A DNA stretch of 37,462 nt from Deltaproteobacteria bacterium (GTDB lineage Bacteria > Myxococcota_A > UBA9042 > CAIXZC01): contig VGRX01000011.1 in NCBI GenBank assembly GCA_016875215.1, positions 1-37,462 of the forward strand, read 5' to 3'. The notes under the pieces were generated by a model that saw nothing but the letters and a program-made list of their open reading frames with translations, had not been told where the DNA came from and ran no database searches. Below, piece after piece: positions 10,655 to 23,203 of the stretch. The position numbers were made by a program, and so were the translations under genes. Each line of letters starts with the position of its first letter. Within the stretch, counting starts at the first letter, position 1.

Positions 10655-11839
10655 TCAGAGTGAGCCCGGGGCCGGGTCACCACACCCGGTCAGCAGGTAG
10701 ATCGCGAAGCTGGCCAGCCAATGCTCGCCGCCGTATCCGCTGTCGAACACGAGGCTGGAGCCGTGGCCGCACATGGCCGCAGAAAGCCCTGCAATCACTG
10801 AATGTTCCGCACTGTCCGCCGGCCAGACATCCGCCAGTCCCCGCAGCGCCCACGCACGCTGGAACGACAGGCCGACGAGATGCCCGAGCTTGGGGTCCTT
10901 CACGTCGCGGATTTCCGGAGGGATGCCGACGGGACCGAGCTTGCCCGTCGAAAGCCCGGGCAGGAACACGGCCAGCCAGGGCATCAGCTCGTCAGGGGGA
11001 AGGACTCTGCGCATGAGGTCCGCTTCGGCCAGGCACGGGGAGATGAAGTCCTCGCCGGAGGGCTCGTATGCGACAGGGCAGTCCACATCACTCCGGTAGA
11101 AGCGGAGGGCCGCCTCGACGATCGCCTTCTCCAGTGCCTCGTCACCGACCGTCCGTGCATAGTCGAGTGCGTGGACCATGGAGAACGCGGTATTGGCGTG
11201 AGTGCCCTCCCGAACTGGCCGGCTCAGGCGGGCAAGGTAGCTCTGGAAGGCCCCGGAGAAGTGATCCGCCAGCAGCCGCAGGTTGACGCGCCAGGCAGCG
11301 GCCTGCGAAAGCTCCATCCCGTGCAGCTCCGCGGCCAGGCGCAGGAGCCAGCCCCAGCCATAGGGCCGTTCGAAGGTGGCGCTGCGCTTCAGCGCGAAGA
11401 AAGCGAGCTCCCTGTCGAGCCGTTCCCTGGACAGGTGGGTGTCGAGCAGCGAGAGGATTGCGTCGCGTTCGGGCAGGTTGGGGAAGACCTTGAGCGCACG
11501 CACCATGGCCCAGTGTCCGTGGACTGCGGAATGCCAGTCGAAGCAGCCGGCAAAAGCAGGGGTCGCATGGCGGGGAGGCACGACGGTCTCGTCCCCGTCG
11601 AAGACGTGTCCCGGCTTGTTCGGATACTCCCGATCGACGCACGCCAGAGACAGCCGAACGAAGCGGCTCACCTGCTCAGGCGACAGGGCCGGGCAGGAGG
11701 CCGGCCTGGTGGCCGATGGCGAAGCATCCGATGCGGACGGTGCAGGGGCCGAGGCCTGCGGCATCACCGGAGCCTCCCGGCAGGCAAATGCAGCGACCAG
11801 GGCCAGTGGCAGGAACAGTCGGGGCAGTTTCATCGGCAT
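10655..11839 (-). CDS. DUF2891-like predicted lipoprotein
   Basis: Lipobox AAFAC; PAFAGCFDWHSAVHGHWAMVRALKVFP ... RPYGWGWLLRLAAEL resembles DUF2891. Starts 12 nt after the upstream gene, same strand. Confidence 0.7.
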   Translation of the reverse strand: MPMKLPRLFLPLALVAAFACREAPVMPQASAPAPSASDASPSATRPASCPALSPEQVSRFVRLSLACVDREYPNKPGHVFDGDETVVPPRHATPAFAGCFDWHSAVHGHWAMVRALKVFPNLPERDAILSLLDTHLSRERLDRELAFFALKRSATFERPYGWGWLLRLAAELHGMELSQAAAWRVNLRLLADHFSGAFQSYLARLSRPVREGTHANTAFSMVHALDYARTVGDEALEKAIVEAALRFYRSDVDCPVAYEPSGEDFISPCLAEADLMRRVLPPDELMPWLAVFLPGLSTGKLGPVGIPPEIRDVKDPKLGHLVGLSFQRAWALRGLADVWPADSAEHSVIAGLSAAMCGHGSSLVFDSGYGGEHWLASFAIYLLTGCGDPAPGSL

Positions 11840-11851
11840 CGCCTCAGCGTC

Positions 11852-14800
11852 TCAGGGCACGCACGTGTAGACGGGCCACCAGTTCGAGTCTCCGTACTTC
11901 TGGTAGTTCTCGAAAGGCGACCCGAAGTTGTGCGTGCCGCACTGCTTGGTCCCGTTGTTGCACCACATGGCATGTGCGCAGCACTCGTACTTGCCGATGG
12001 AGGTGAACCCCCAGGCTGCGGCGACCTGGGTCAGGACCGTGTTGTCCCACGGGACGTTGACGCTGTACGGAGTCTGGGGCTTGCCGATACGGGCGCATGC
12101 GGCCGAGTGCGTTTCCTCCCAGGCAATCGCCTTGACCCAGCAGTAGTTGTGGACGTAGGCCGTCCCGACCGGACAGGGGGATTCGTTCTGGCAGGTGGCC
12201 GAGCAGCCGTCCCCTCCCTTGTTGTTGCCATCGTCGCACTGCTCGCCCGCTTCGACGATGCTGTTGCCGCAGCAGGGAGCGATCGGGGCGTGCACGCATC
12301 CCTTGGTCTTGTCGCACGAGTCGGTGGTGCACGGCTTGTTGTCGTTGCAGTCGGGCGGGTTGGAGCCGACGCACTTGCCGGCCGCGCATTGGTCGGTCTG
12401 GGTGCATGCGTCGAGGTCGTTGCACAAGGTACCGTTCTGCACAGGGGTGTTCACACAACCGATCCCGGGTTCGCACGTGTCGCTGGTGCAGGGATTGCCG
12501 TCGTTGCAGTCGGGCGGGTTGGAGCCGGTGCACTTGCCGGACGCACACTGATCCGTGAGTGTGCACTTGCTGCCGTCATCGCAAGCGGTCCCGTCGGGGC
12601 GGTTCGTGTGGGTGCACCCGGACTTGGGGTCGCAGGCGTCCTCGGTGCAGGCGTTGAAGTCGTCGCAGGCGAGGGCCGGCCCCGGGGTGCACGTCCCGTT
12701 CACGCAGGCATCGCCATTGGTGCAGGCGTTGCCATCGTCACACGGGATGTCCAGCGGCAGGTGCTTGCAGCCGGTTGCCGGAACGCACGAGTCCACAGTG
12801 CACGGGTTGCCGTCGTTGCAATCGACGAGGGCCTTGCCTACGCAGGCTCCGGCAGTGCAGGCATCACCCGTGGTGCAGGCGTTCTGGTCATTGCACTGAG
12901 CCGCATTGGGTGAGAACACGCAGCCCTGCGCAGGGTTGCACGAGTCGTCGGTGCACGGGTTCGCATCGTCGCACTTGAGGCTGGAGGCAGGCTTGCACAC
13001 GCCGTTTGCGCACTTGTCGCTGAGGGTGCAGACGTCGCCGTCGTCGCAGGGGGCGGTGTTGTGCAGGTGCACGCACCCCTTGGCCGGGTCGCAGAAGTCG
13101 GTCGAGCATATGTTGTCGTCGTCGCAGTTGACGGCCAGGCCGGGGGCGCAGACGCCATTGGCACAGGAGTCCCCCTTGGTGCACAGGTTGGAATCGTCGC
13201 ATGCCCCTTGTGCCGGGGCGTGCTTGCAGATTCCGGCATCGCAGGAGTCGAGCGTGCACACGTTTCCGTCGTCGCACTGGACCGGGATGCCCGGAACGCA
13301 CTTCCCGCCCGAGCACTTGTCGCCGGTGGTGCACAGGTTGCCGTCGTCGCATGCGGCCTGGTTCGGCACGGACTTGCACCCGCCGTCGGGCAGGCAGATG
13401 TCGGTAGTGCACGAGTTCTTGTCATCGCACTGGACGGGGCTGAGCGACACGCACTTGCTCTGGGCGCAGTGGTCGTCCTGCGTGCACGCGTTGGCATCGT
13501 CGCATGGGCCGTCGGCAGGGAGAAACTGGCACCCCTTCGCCTTGTCGCATGAATCCTTGGTGCAGATGTTCCCGTCGTCGCAGGTCAGGGCGGCTCCGGG
13601 GATGCACAACCCTCCCTTGCACTGGTCCGCCACGGTACACACGCTTCCGTCGTTGCACGGAGCGGTATTGGCCTGGTGCGAGCAACCCGCCATGGGAACG
13701 CAGAAGTCGTCGCTGCACGGATTCCCGTCGTCGCAGCCGACCGCTCCGGAACCGACGCAGCTTCCACTGGCGCAGACGTCTTCCTGCGTGCAGGGGTCCA
13801 GGTCGTCGCAGGAGGCCGTGTTGTTCACGTGCATGCAGCCCAGGAGGGGATTGCACGAGTCGTCCGTGCACGGGTTGCCGTCGCCGCAAGCGAGAGCCTT
13901 GCCGGGCTGGCATTCGCCCCCCGCACACTTGTCACCGAGCGTGCAGAGGCTCGAGTCGTCGCACGGGAGCGCGTTGGGCACGTGGGTGCACCCCTGCGTC
14001 GGGTCGCAGGCATCGGTTGTGCACAGGTTGCCGTCATTGCAGTCGTCAAGCGCCTTGAAGGTGCATTTCCCCAGCGAGCAGAAGTCCCCCGTCGTGCACG
14101 GGTTCAAGTCATCGCAAGGGCCGTCCACGGGTTGGTACAGGCACCCCTTGTCGGCATCGCAAAGGTCCTTGGTGCAGGGATTGCCGTCGTTGCAGGTCAC
14201 CTTCGGCCCCGGGGTGCACGTCCCTTCCTGGCACTGGTCCGCGAGAGTGCATGGGTCGTCGTCGTCGCATGGCATCTTGTTGTTCGGGAAGGCACAGCCG
14301 CTGACCGCATCGCACAGGTCATCCGTGCACGGATTGCCGTCGTTGCAGGTCACCGCGCTCCCGGAGCAGGTGCCCTCGTCGCACATGTCACCGGTGGTGC
14401 ACTTGTCCGAGTCGTCGCACGGGGTGGCGTCGAGCGGTGCGTGCTCGCATCCCTTCTCCGGATTGCAGAGGTCGTCGGTGCAGGAGTTGCCGTCATCGCA
14501 ACTCCCCTCGTCGTAGTCCTCGTCACAATCGTCGTCCAGGCCGTTGCAGGTCTCGGCCTTCGGAATCCCTGCGTCGCACGGCGCCAGCCCCTCCTGAGTG
14601 CATACACGGCGTCCGGTGCAAGTCCCGAACTCGCTAACCTGTTCGCATGCCGTTCCCATGGCCAGCTTGATCGCCCAGTCGGTGCAGTCGCACTCCCCGT
14701 CTGCAGCGACGCACTGCTTGGTCACCGTCCCCTCGGTGCTCATGGCATCCTGGCACAGGTAGCCGTCCGGGCAGGGATGCTCTGAATCGCACGAGGCTCC

Positions 14801-15331
14801 ACAGAAGGCCCCCAGGCCGGGGTACAGGATGCAGACGTTCTGCACGTAGGACATGCTGCAGTCGGAGCTCTCGCCGCAGGGGACGCACAGATGGCTGCGC
14901 TGCGAGATGCACAGCGCGACCGGATCAGGACCCAGGAGGTAGGTCATCTTGCACAGCCAGCCGTCCGGGCACTCCTCGATGCAGAAGTCGGTACACACCA
15001 GGTTGCCCATGTGCTCGACGCACACGCCGGAGATGCAGTCCGCCCCGCTTTCGCACGGATCACCGAAGCAGCCTGGTCCCCGGCAAGCGGAGGAGTGCTC
15101 GCCAGCCAGGTCCGGGACATCGACCGGAGTCGAGGTTTCGAAGCGGCCCCCCGGATCCGGAGTCGCATCCGTGCGGGCTGCCGTTTCCGCCACGTCAGCG
15201 ATCGCCACGTCCGGAAGCTCCAGGAGCACCGTGGTCCCGCCCGAGCACGCGGCAAGAACCGCAGCGCAGGCAGGTCCGAAGCACGCAGCGGGAACCACCC
15301 GAAGCCAAGAAGACAGTGGCGTTTCCTTCAT
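11852..15331 (-). CDS. Giant Cys-rich lipoprotein with tandem CTDC-type repeats and DUF4215-like motif
   Basis: MKETPLSSWLRVVPAACFGPACAAVLAACSGG; about 15 units of CxDGNxCTxDxCxxxxGC...PCDDxxxCTxxDxCxxGxC; CGNSIVEAGEQCDDGNNKGGDGCSATC near the C-terminus. GAGG upstream of ATG 15331. Confidence 0.8.
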   Translation of the reverse strand: MKETPLSSWLRVVPAACFGPACAAVLAACSGGTTVLLELPDVAIADVAETAARTDATPDPGGRFETSTPVDVPDLAGEHSSACRGPGCFGDPCESGADCISGVCVEHMGNLVCTDFCIEECPDGWLCKMTYLLGPDPVALCISQRSHLCVPCGESSDCSMSYVQNVCILYPGLGAFCGASCDSEHPCPDGYLCQDAMSTEGTVTKQCVAADGECDCTDWAIKLAMGTACEQVSEFGTCTGRRVCTQEGLAPCDAGIPKAETCNGLDDDCDEDYDEGSCDDGNSCTDDLCNPEKGCEHAPLDATPCDDSDKCTTGDMCDEGTCSGSAVTCNDGNPCTDDLCDAVSGCAFPNNKMPCDDDDPCTLADQCQEGTCTPGPKVTCNDGNPCTKDLCDADKGCLYQPVDGPCDDLNPCTTGDFCSLGKCTFKALDDCNDGNLCTTDACDPTQGCTHVPNALPCDDSSLCTLGDKCAGGECQPGKALACGDGNPCTDDSCNPLLGCMHVNNTASCDDLDPCTQEDVCASGSCVGSGAVGCDDGNPCSDDFCVPMAGCSHQANTAPCNDGSVCTVADQCKGGLCIPGAALTCDDGNICTKDSCDKAKGCQFLPADGPCDDANACTQDDHCAQSKCVSLSPVQCDDKNSCTTDICLPDGGCKSVPNQAACDDGNLCTTGDKCSGGKCVPGIPVQCDDGNVCTLDSCDAGICKHAPAQGACDDSNLCTKGDSCANGVCAPGLAVNCDDDNICSTDFCDPAKGCVHLHNTAPCDDGDVCTLSDKCANGVCKPASSLKCDDANPCTDDSCNPAQGCVFSPNAAQCNDQNACTTGDACTAGACVGKALVDCNDGNPCTVDSCVPATGCKHLPLDIPCDDGNACTNGDACVNGTCTPGPALACDDFNACTEDACDPKSGCTHTNRPDGTACDDGSKCTLTDQCASGKCTGSNPPDCNDGNPCTSDTCEPGIGCVNTPVQNGTLCNDLDACTQTDQCAAGKCVGSNPPDCNDNKPCTTDSCDKTKGCVHAPIAPCCGNSIVEAGEQCDDGNNKGGDGCSATCQNESPCPVGTAYVHNYCWVKAIAWEETHSAACARIGKPQTPYSVNVPWDNTVLTQVAAAWGFTSIGKYECCAHAMWCNNGTKQCGTHNFGSPFENYQKYGDSNWWPVYTCVP
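12290..14510 (-). repeat. Tandem coding repeat of about 150 bp period (about 14.5 two-part CTDC units)
   Basis: Protein units recur, e.g. CNDGNPCTDDLCDAVSGCAFPNNKMPCDDDDPCTLADQCQEGTCTPGPKVT; nucleotide motif ttgccgtcgttgca/ttgccgtcgtcgca recurs. Confidence 0.8.
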
Positions 15332-15516
15332 GAAGATCCTCACTGGTTCGAAGTCGAAAGCCCGTCCCGAGCCTCTCCGCCCGGGCCGCGTGGAGGCTAC
15401 TTCCGCACAAGGGCCCTGTCAACCTGCACAAACCGTTTCCGCACGGACCGTTCGTCGACTTCTTCCCCTCGCGTTGGATATCAACTAGACTACAGATCAG
15501 CCGAAGGAGGGGGGGA

Positions 15517-17418
15517 ATGGCGAGACGTGACAGCCTGCTTGTCGGTGCGTGTCCTAGGAGGCCGATCGAAGTGATTTTGGGCAGCCTCCTTACTCTGGCA
15601 GCGGTAACGGCCGCTGCCGGGCCGGCCCAGTCGCCGGCACGGGTCGACAAGGCTGCGCTCGAGGTGGACATCCGCTATCTGGCCGATGATTCGCTCGAAG
15701 GGCGGGGGCTCGGGAGCCCTGGGCTCGAGGCAGCGGCCGCATACCACGAGAAGATCTACCGGGAACTGGGGCTCGAGCCGTTCGGAGGGCCGAGCTTCCG
15801 GCAGCCGTTCAGCCTGGTGGGGAGCCTGCCTTCGCCCGACACAAGCATCGTGGTGAGGGAAGGGAACGGGAAGGGGAAGCGGAAAGATGAGGTGGGCGGG
15901 AGGGGGAAAGGGGAGGGGAAAGGGGAGGTGGACGGGAGTGGGAAAGGAAAGGGGAAAGGGGAGGGAAGGACGGAGACCAGGGAGAGGAAGCTGGCCTGGC
16001 AGGAAGACATGGTCGTGGTCACGCACAGGCGGGACGCGCCTGCCGTGGTCGAAGCCGAGGCGGTCTACGCGGGGCACTTCATCGAGGCACCGGAGCGTGG
16101 TTGGGATGACGTCAAGGGGACCGATCTTGCGGGCAAGGTGCTCATCGTCGAGATCAACGAGCCGGAGAACCGGCCCGGCGGGTTGTTCGACGGGACCGCA
16201 ATGACCTGGTACGGTCGCTGGGGGTACAAGTTCGAGCACGCGGCCCGACTGGGAGCGCTGGGCGTGCTGATCATCCACGACGACGTGGGGGCGGGTTACG
16301 GCTGGAAGGTGGTGCGCAACGGATGGTCGCAGGAGGAGCTCTTCTTCGCCGGAGCGCCGACCGAAAAGCTGGCGTTCATGGGATGGGTGACCGGGGGGGC
16401 GGGCGACCGGATCCTGGCGTTGGCCGGCAAGGACCGTTCGAAGCTGCGGGTCGGCGCGGAGACCCGTGATTTCCGCCCGGTGCCTTTGGGTGTCACCGTG
16501 CGGGTGAAGCAGGCTCCGTCATTCCGGCAGGCGGACGTGGCGAACGTGGTCGGGTTGCTGAGGTCGCCGAGGAAGGAAGCGGAAGGGCGCTACGTCGTGG
16601 TGTCGGCCCACTTCGACCACATGGGGATGCAGACCTCTCCCCCGGAGTCGAGCACCGGACCTCCGAGAGGCGATGACGCTCCGACTCGGGCCGGGGGGCC
16701 AGGCAGCCCCGCCACGGCCGCAGGGACCCCGGAAGGAGCGAAGACGCCCGCTCCCGTCGACCGGATCTACAACGGAGCGGTGGACAACTGCTCCGCTTCG
16801 GCCGCGATGCTGGCGACTGCCCGCACACTGGCTGCCCATCGTGAAGAGCTCCTGGTGAACGTGGTATTCCTTGCGGCGACTGCCGAAGAGGATGGGCTTC
16901 TCGGGTCCGGCTGGTTCGTGAGCCATCTGCCGGTTCCTTCGAGCCAGGTGCTGGCGAACGTCAACTTCGAGATGACCAATGTCTGGGGGCGCACGCTCGA
17001 TGCCTACTGCATCTCGGCCAGGCATTCCGACATGGAGGAGATCTGCCGGCAGGCGGCGGCACTGGAAGGAATGGATCTCATCGAGGAGCGTGACGGGGAG
17101 AAGGGGTACCCGTTCCGCTCGGACCAGCACAGCTTCGTCAAGGCCGGGATCCCGGGGGTCTGGCTCCACGAAGGGGTGAAGTCCGCACCCGGGGCGAAGC
17201 ACGACGTGGCTGCCCGCCGTGTCGAATACGAGAGGAACCACTACCACCAGGTCACCGACAACGTGCGGGACGACTGGGACCTGGAAGGGACCGTGCAGGC
17301 AGTGGAGTGGGCGGTATCGATCGTGGAGGTGCTGGGGCGTTGGAAGGGGGTACCCGGCTTTGCCCCGGAGAGTCCGTTCCAGAGGCCTGCCATACCGTCG
17401 AACGGGCCGAAGGACTGA
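15517..17418 (+). CDS. M28-family metallopeptidase with PA-like domain and two low-complexity insertions
   Basis: VVVSAHFDHMG, NGAVDNCSASAAM, AATAEEDGLLGS, SDQHSFVKAGIPGVWL zinc-peptidase motifs. Confidence 0.85.
   Translation: MARRDSLLVGACPRRPIEVILGSLLTLAAVTAAAGPAQSPARVDKAALEVDIRYLADDSLEGRGLGSPGLEAAAAYHEKIYRELGLEPFGGPSFRQPFSLVGSLPSPDTSIVVREGNGKGKRKDEVGGRGKGEGKGEVDGSGKGKGKGEGRTETRERKLAWQEDMVVVTHRRDAPAVVEAEAVYAGHFIEAPERGWDDVKGTDLAGKVLIVEINEPENRPGGLFDGTAMTWYGRWGYKFEHAARLGALGVLIIHDDVGAGYGWKVVRNGWSQEELFFAGAPTEKLAFMGWVTGGAGDRILALAGKDRSKLRVGAETRDFRPVPLGVTVRVKQAPSFRQADVANVVGLLRSPRKEAEGRYVVVSAHFDHMGMQTSPPESSTGPPRGDDAPTRAGGPGSPATAAGTPEGAKTPAPVDRIYNGAVDNCSASAAMLATARTLAAHREELLVNVVFLAATAEEDGLLGSGWFVSHLPVPSSQVLANVNFEMTNVWGRTLDAYCISARHSDMEEICRQAAALEGMDLIEERDGEKGYPFRSDQHSFVKAGIPGVWLHEGVKSAPGAKHDVAARRVEYERNHYHQVTDNVRDDWDLEGTVQAVEWAVSIVEVLGRWKGVPGFAPESPFQRPAIPSNGPKD
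15851..15990 (+). repeat. Purine-only-like low-complexity tract (GGGGAAAG/GGGAGGG) inside the M28 gene
   Basis: About 140 nt nearly devoid of C/T on the + strand, encoding GKGKRKDEVGGRGKGEGKGEVDGSGKGKGKGEG. Confidence 0.85.
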
Positions 17419-17423
17419 CTACT

Positions 17424-20594
<3,171 letters not shown>

Positions 20595-20793
20595 CTGTCG
20601 TCCCTCCGACTTCGTGCCTCCGAGTCTACGCCAATCCGTCCGGTTGGGGAAGTGCGCTTGCCCGCGATGTGGAAGCCCCTTGCCGAACGGAGGACCGCAG
20701 ATCCGCTCGACATGGACTCCTCCTCCGTTGCGGAGCCGTCGACACAGAGCCGTTCCGATGGTAAGCTCCTTGGGGCAACGGGGAGTGAGGTCC

Positions 20794-21201
20794 ATGAGAT
20801 CCGCGGCATGGTGGGTCATTTGTGCAGTGATGCTGTCGACTGTCGGCAGCGGCTGTCGGCAGGCGGCTGCGCGAGGGGCGGGGGCGTCGGAGGGGACGGC
20901 TCCGATCGGCCTCACCGCTGCGGTGACGAACGACGAAGCCGATGCCGGAACTGCCGGGGAACACGGCGGAGCTCGGGCTCCGGCCGCAACGACCGACGTG
21001 GCATCGCCGCCGGGTCGTGAGCCCCCCGACGCAGAGTCCGAGGAACTGGTGTTCAATGTCAAGATCCCCAAGCCGGAGGCGATGATCTTCGAGAAACGGG
21101 CCGATACGTCCATCCAGCCGATCGATGACAAGAAGAGCTTCCTGGACCGTATCGGTGATCCGGTCGGGAAGGAGCCGCCTCCGTCCGAGGGGAAGGAGTA
21201 G
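20794..21201 (+). CDS. Small predicted lipoprotein, unknown function
   Basis: GGGAGTGAGG upstream of ATG; MRSAAWWVICAVMLSTVGSGCRQ lipobox; 135 aa. Confidence 0.65.
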   Translation: MRSAAWWVICAVMLSTVGSGCRQAAARGAGASEGTAPIGLTAAVTNDEADAGTAGEHGGARAPAATTDVASPPGREPPDAESEELVFNVKIPKPEAMIFEKRADTSIQPIDDKKSFLDRIGDPVGKEPPPSEGKE

Positions 21202-21252
21202 CTCGTGGATTCCGGCCCGATTCCCGGTCCCGCCAAGGCGGGGGAGGTCAAC

Positions 21253-23061
21253 ATGCGCGCAGTTCTGCCCTGTCTGGGTGTTCTCTCCGTGTCCGTGATC
21301 TTCGGTCTGTCCTGCGGCTCCGCTCCGGTGCCGAAGCTGGCCGGAGACGGCAGCGGCTGGGAGGTCGACGGGATCTCGGACGGGCTCGAAGGTGAAGGGG
21401 GAGTGACGTGTGACGGCCCGGGATGCGGGAAGGAGGATGTCGTCCTCTCGGAGCAGCGCGGTGGGGATCGTGCGTCATCGGACGATACTGCCGACGGTTC
21501 GGCCGTCGAGGATGTCCTCCCGGACGGGAGCGGCGGTGACGGGGGCGATGCCCTGACCGAGGACGTCGACCCCCTGGACGGCCAGGAGATCGGCGAGGAC
21601 TGCGGTCAGCTCGACGAGGACAACGATTCGGTGCCCGACTGTGTGGACAACTGTCCGATCGTGCACAATCCCGGGCAGGAGGACCAGGACAAGGATGGGG
21701 TCGGGGATCCGTGCGACCCGGACGTCGACGGTGACGGAGTCGACAACATGGAGGACTGCGCCCCGGCAGACCCGACCGTGTACGCAGGGGCGGAGGAGCT
21801 CTGCGACGACGTGGACAACGACTGCAACGGGCTGGTGGATGAGGATCCCCTGGCCGACTGCTCCTGGCTCGGCGTCTGCGAGTCGGGGATGTCCGTGTAC
21901 TGCGAGGACGGCATGGCAAAGTGCAACTACGGGGCGGTCCAGGGGTGGTGCAGCTACGACATCTGCGACGGGCTGGACAACGATTGTGACGGCCAGGCGG
22001 ACGAGGACGATTTCGGGATCTGCTGCGACTGCGATTCGGATCTGCTGCCGCCGCCGGCGTGGTACTTCGAGTGCGATCCTGCCGCTGCCAATCCGGACGA
22101 TGACGGCGACGGCGTGCTCGACGGTGAGGACAACTGCCCCGCAGTTGCCAACCCGGAGCAGGAGGACTTCGACCAGGACCTGGTCGGAGATGCCTGTGAC
22201 GAGGATGACGACAACGACGGCGACCCCGACGGGACCGACTGCGCTCCTCTGGATGTAGCGGTGTTCACCGGCGCTGCGGAAGCCTGCAATGCCGTGGACG
22301 ACAACTGCGATGGGAACGTGGACGAGACCTTCGGTCTTCTCACCTGCGGCATCGGGGCATGTGAGAACTCCGTGGCCGAATGCGCCGGCGGCGCATTGCA
22401 GCAGTGTCTTCCGCTCGAAGTCGCGCTTCCGGAGGCGTGCGACGGGGTGGACAACGACTGCAATGGCGCAGTGGACGACGGATTCGAGGACATCGCATGC
22501 GGCAGCGGGGTCTGTGCAACGGTGGTTTCGGGTTGCAAGGACGGTGTGGTCCCCGAGTGCATCCCGCTTCCCGTTGCCGCACCCGAGGCATGCGACGGAG
22601 TGGACAACGACTGCAACGGTGAGGTGGACGAGGAGCTGGGGCAGACCACGTGCGGCGAGGGACCTTGCTCCTCGACCGTGGACAACTGCGTGGGCGGCCA
22701 ACAGCAGCAGTGCGTCCCCGGCCCCGTCCCGCCCGGGACCTGCAACGCCCAGCCCGCGGTCTGCAAGACGACCACCTACGGTACCGACGCATGCGGAGAC
22801 ACCTGCACCAAGGTCGGACCGCCCAAGTGCTATACCATGCACCCTGCCTGCTTCAACTCCGGCCCGGGAACGTTGACCGATGCTCCTTCGTGCACCACCC
22901 CCAAGGGGCAGTGGGACTGCGGTCTCACGTGCCAGCAGTGGGCCAACAGCATCGGAGCGGACTGCGTTTACTGCAAGAACATTCTGTGCCAGTCCATCAT
23001 GGGGGGGAAGGACATGGCGCAGTTCCAGTGCAACAATCCGCCGGCACCGGCAACCCCGTAG
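21253..23061 (+). CDS. MopE/TSP3-type Asp-rich repeat lipoprotein
   Basis: [23 protein letters not shown] lipobox; [13 protein letters not shown] and [24 protein letters not shown] repeats. Confidence 0.8.
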   Translation: MRAVLPCLGVLSVSVIFGLSCGSAPVPKLAGDGSGWEVDGISDGLEGEGGVTCDGPGCGKEDVVLSEQRGGDRASSDDTADGSAVEDVLPDGSGGDGGDALTEDVDPLDGQEIGEDCGQLDEDNDSVPDCVDNCPIVHNPGQEDQDKDGVGDPCDPDVDGDGVDNMEDCAPADPTVYAGAEELCDDVDNDCNGLVDEDPLADCSWLGVCESGMSVYCEDGMAKCNYGAVQGWCSYDICDGLDNDCDGQADEDDFGICCDCDSDLLPPPAWYFECDPAAANPDDDGDGVLDGEDNCPAVANPEQEDFDQDLVGDACDEDDDNDGDPDGTDCAPLDVAVFTGAAEACNAVDDNCDGNVDETFGLLTCGIGACENSVAECAGGALQQCLPLEVALPEACDGVDNDCNGAVDDGFEDIACGSGVCATVVSGCKDGVVPECIPLPVAAPEACDGVDNDCNGEVDEELGQTTCGEGPCSSTVDNCVGGQQQQCVPGPVPPGTCNAQPAVCKTTTYGTDACGDTCTKVGPPKCYTMHPACFNSGPGTLTDAPSCTTPKGQWDCGLTCQQWANSIGADCVYCKNILCQSIMGGKDMAQFQCNNPPAPATP

Positions 23062-23092
23062 GCCAGCGATTGTCGCCTTCTCGGTGCCCCGG

Positions 23093-23109
23093 GGGGGCGC
23101 GAAGCCCCC
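23093..23109 (+). terminator. Possible terminator hairpin after the 21253-23061 gene
   Basis: GGGGGC(GCGAA)GCCCCC followed by TTGCTT; 32 nt after the stop. The U-tract is weak. Confidence 0.35.
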
Positions 23110-23138
23110 TTGCTTCAAGCTCGGAGCTGGCCTATTCT
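23110..23138 (+). promoter_or_regulatory. Candidate promoter TTGCTT-N17-TATTCT
   Basis: Hexamers with 17-nt spacing upstream of ATG 23204. Confidence 0.35.
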
Positions 23139-23203
23139 CTTCTCGAAACTTCGGTGCGCCGGGCCCGGCCCGTGAATGAGTGGAGCCAGCAGGAGGAGGT
23201 AGA

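Noticed and set aside
12290-14510. Possible CRISPR-like array from regular repeats
   Set aside because: About 150-bp period, degenerate, in-frame coding repeats with no constant repeat/unique spacer pattern.
12906-14516. 536-aa + ORF with repeated SSVHGLPSLQ motifs
   Set aside because: Reverse-strand reading of the CTDC tandem repeats; periodicity is inherited from the real gene.
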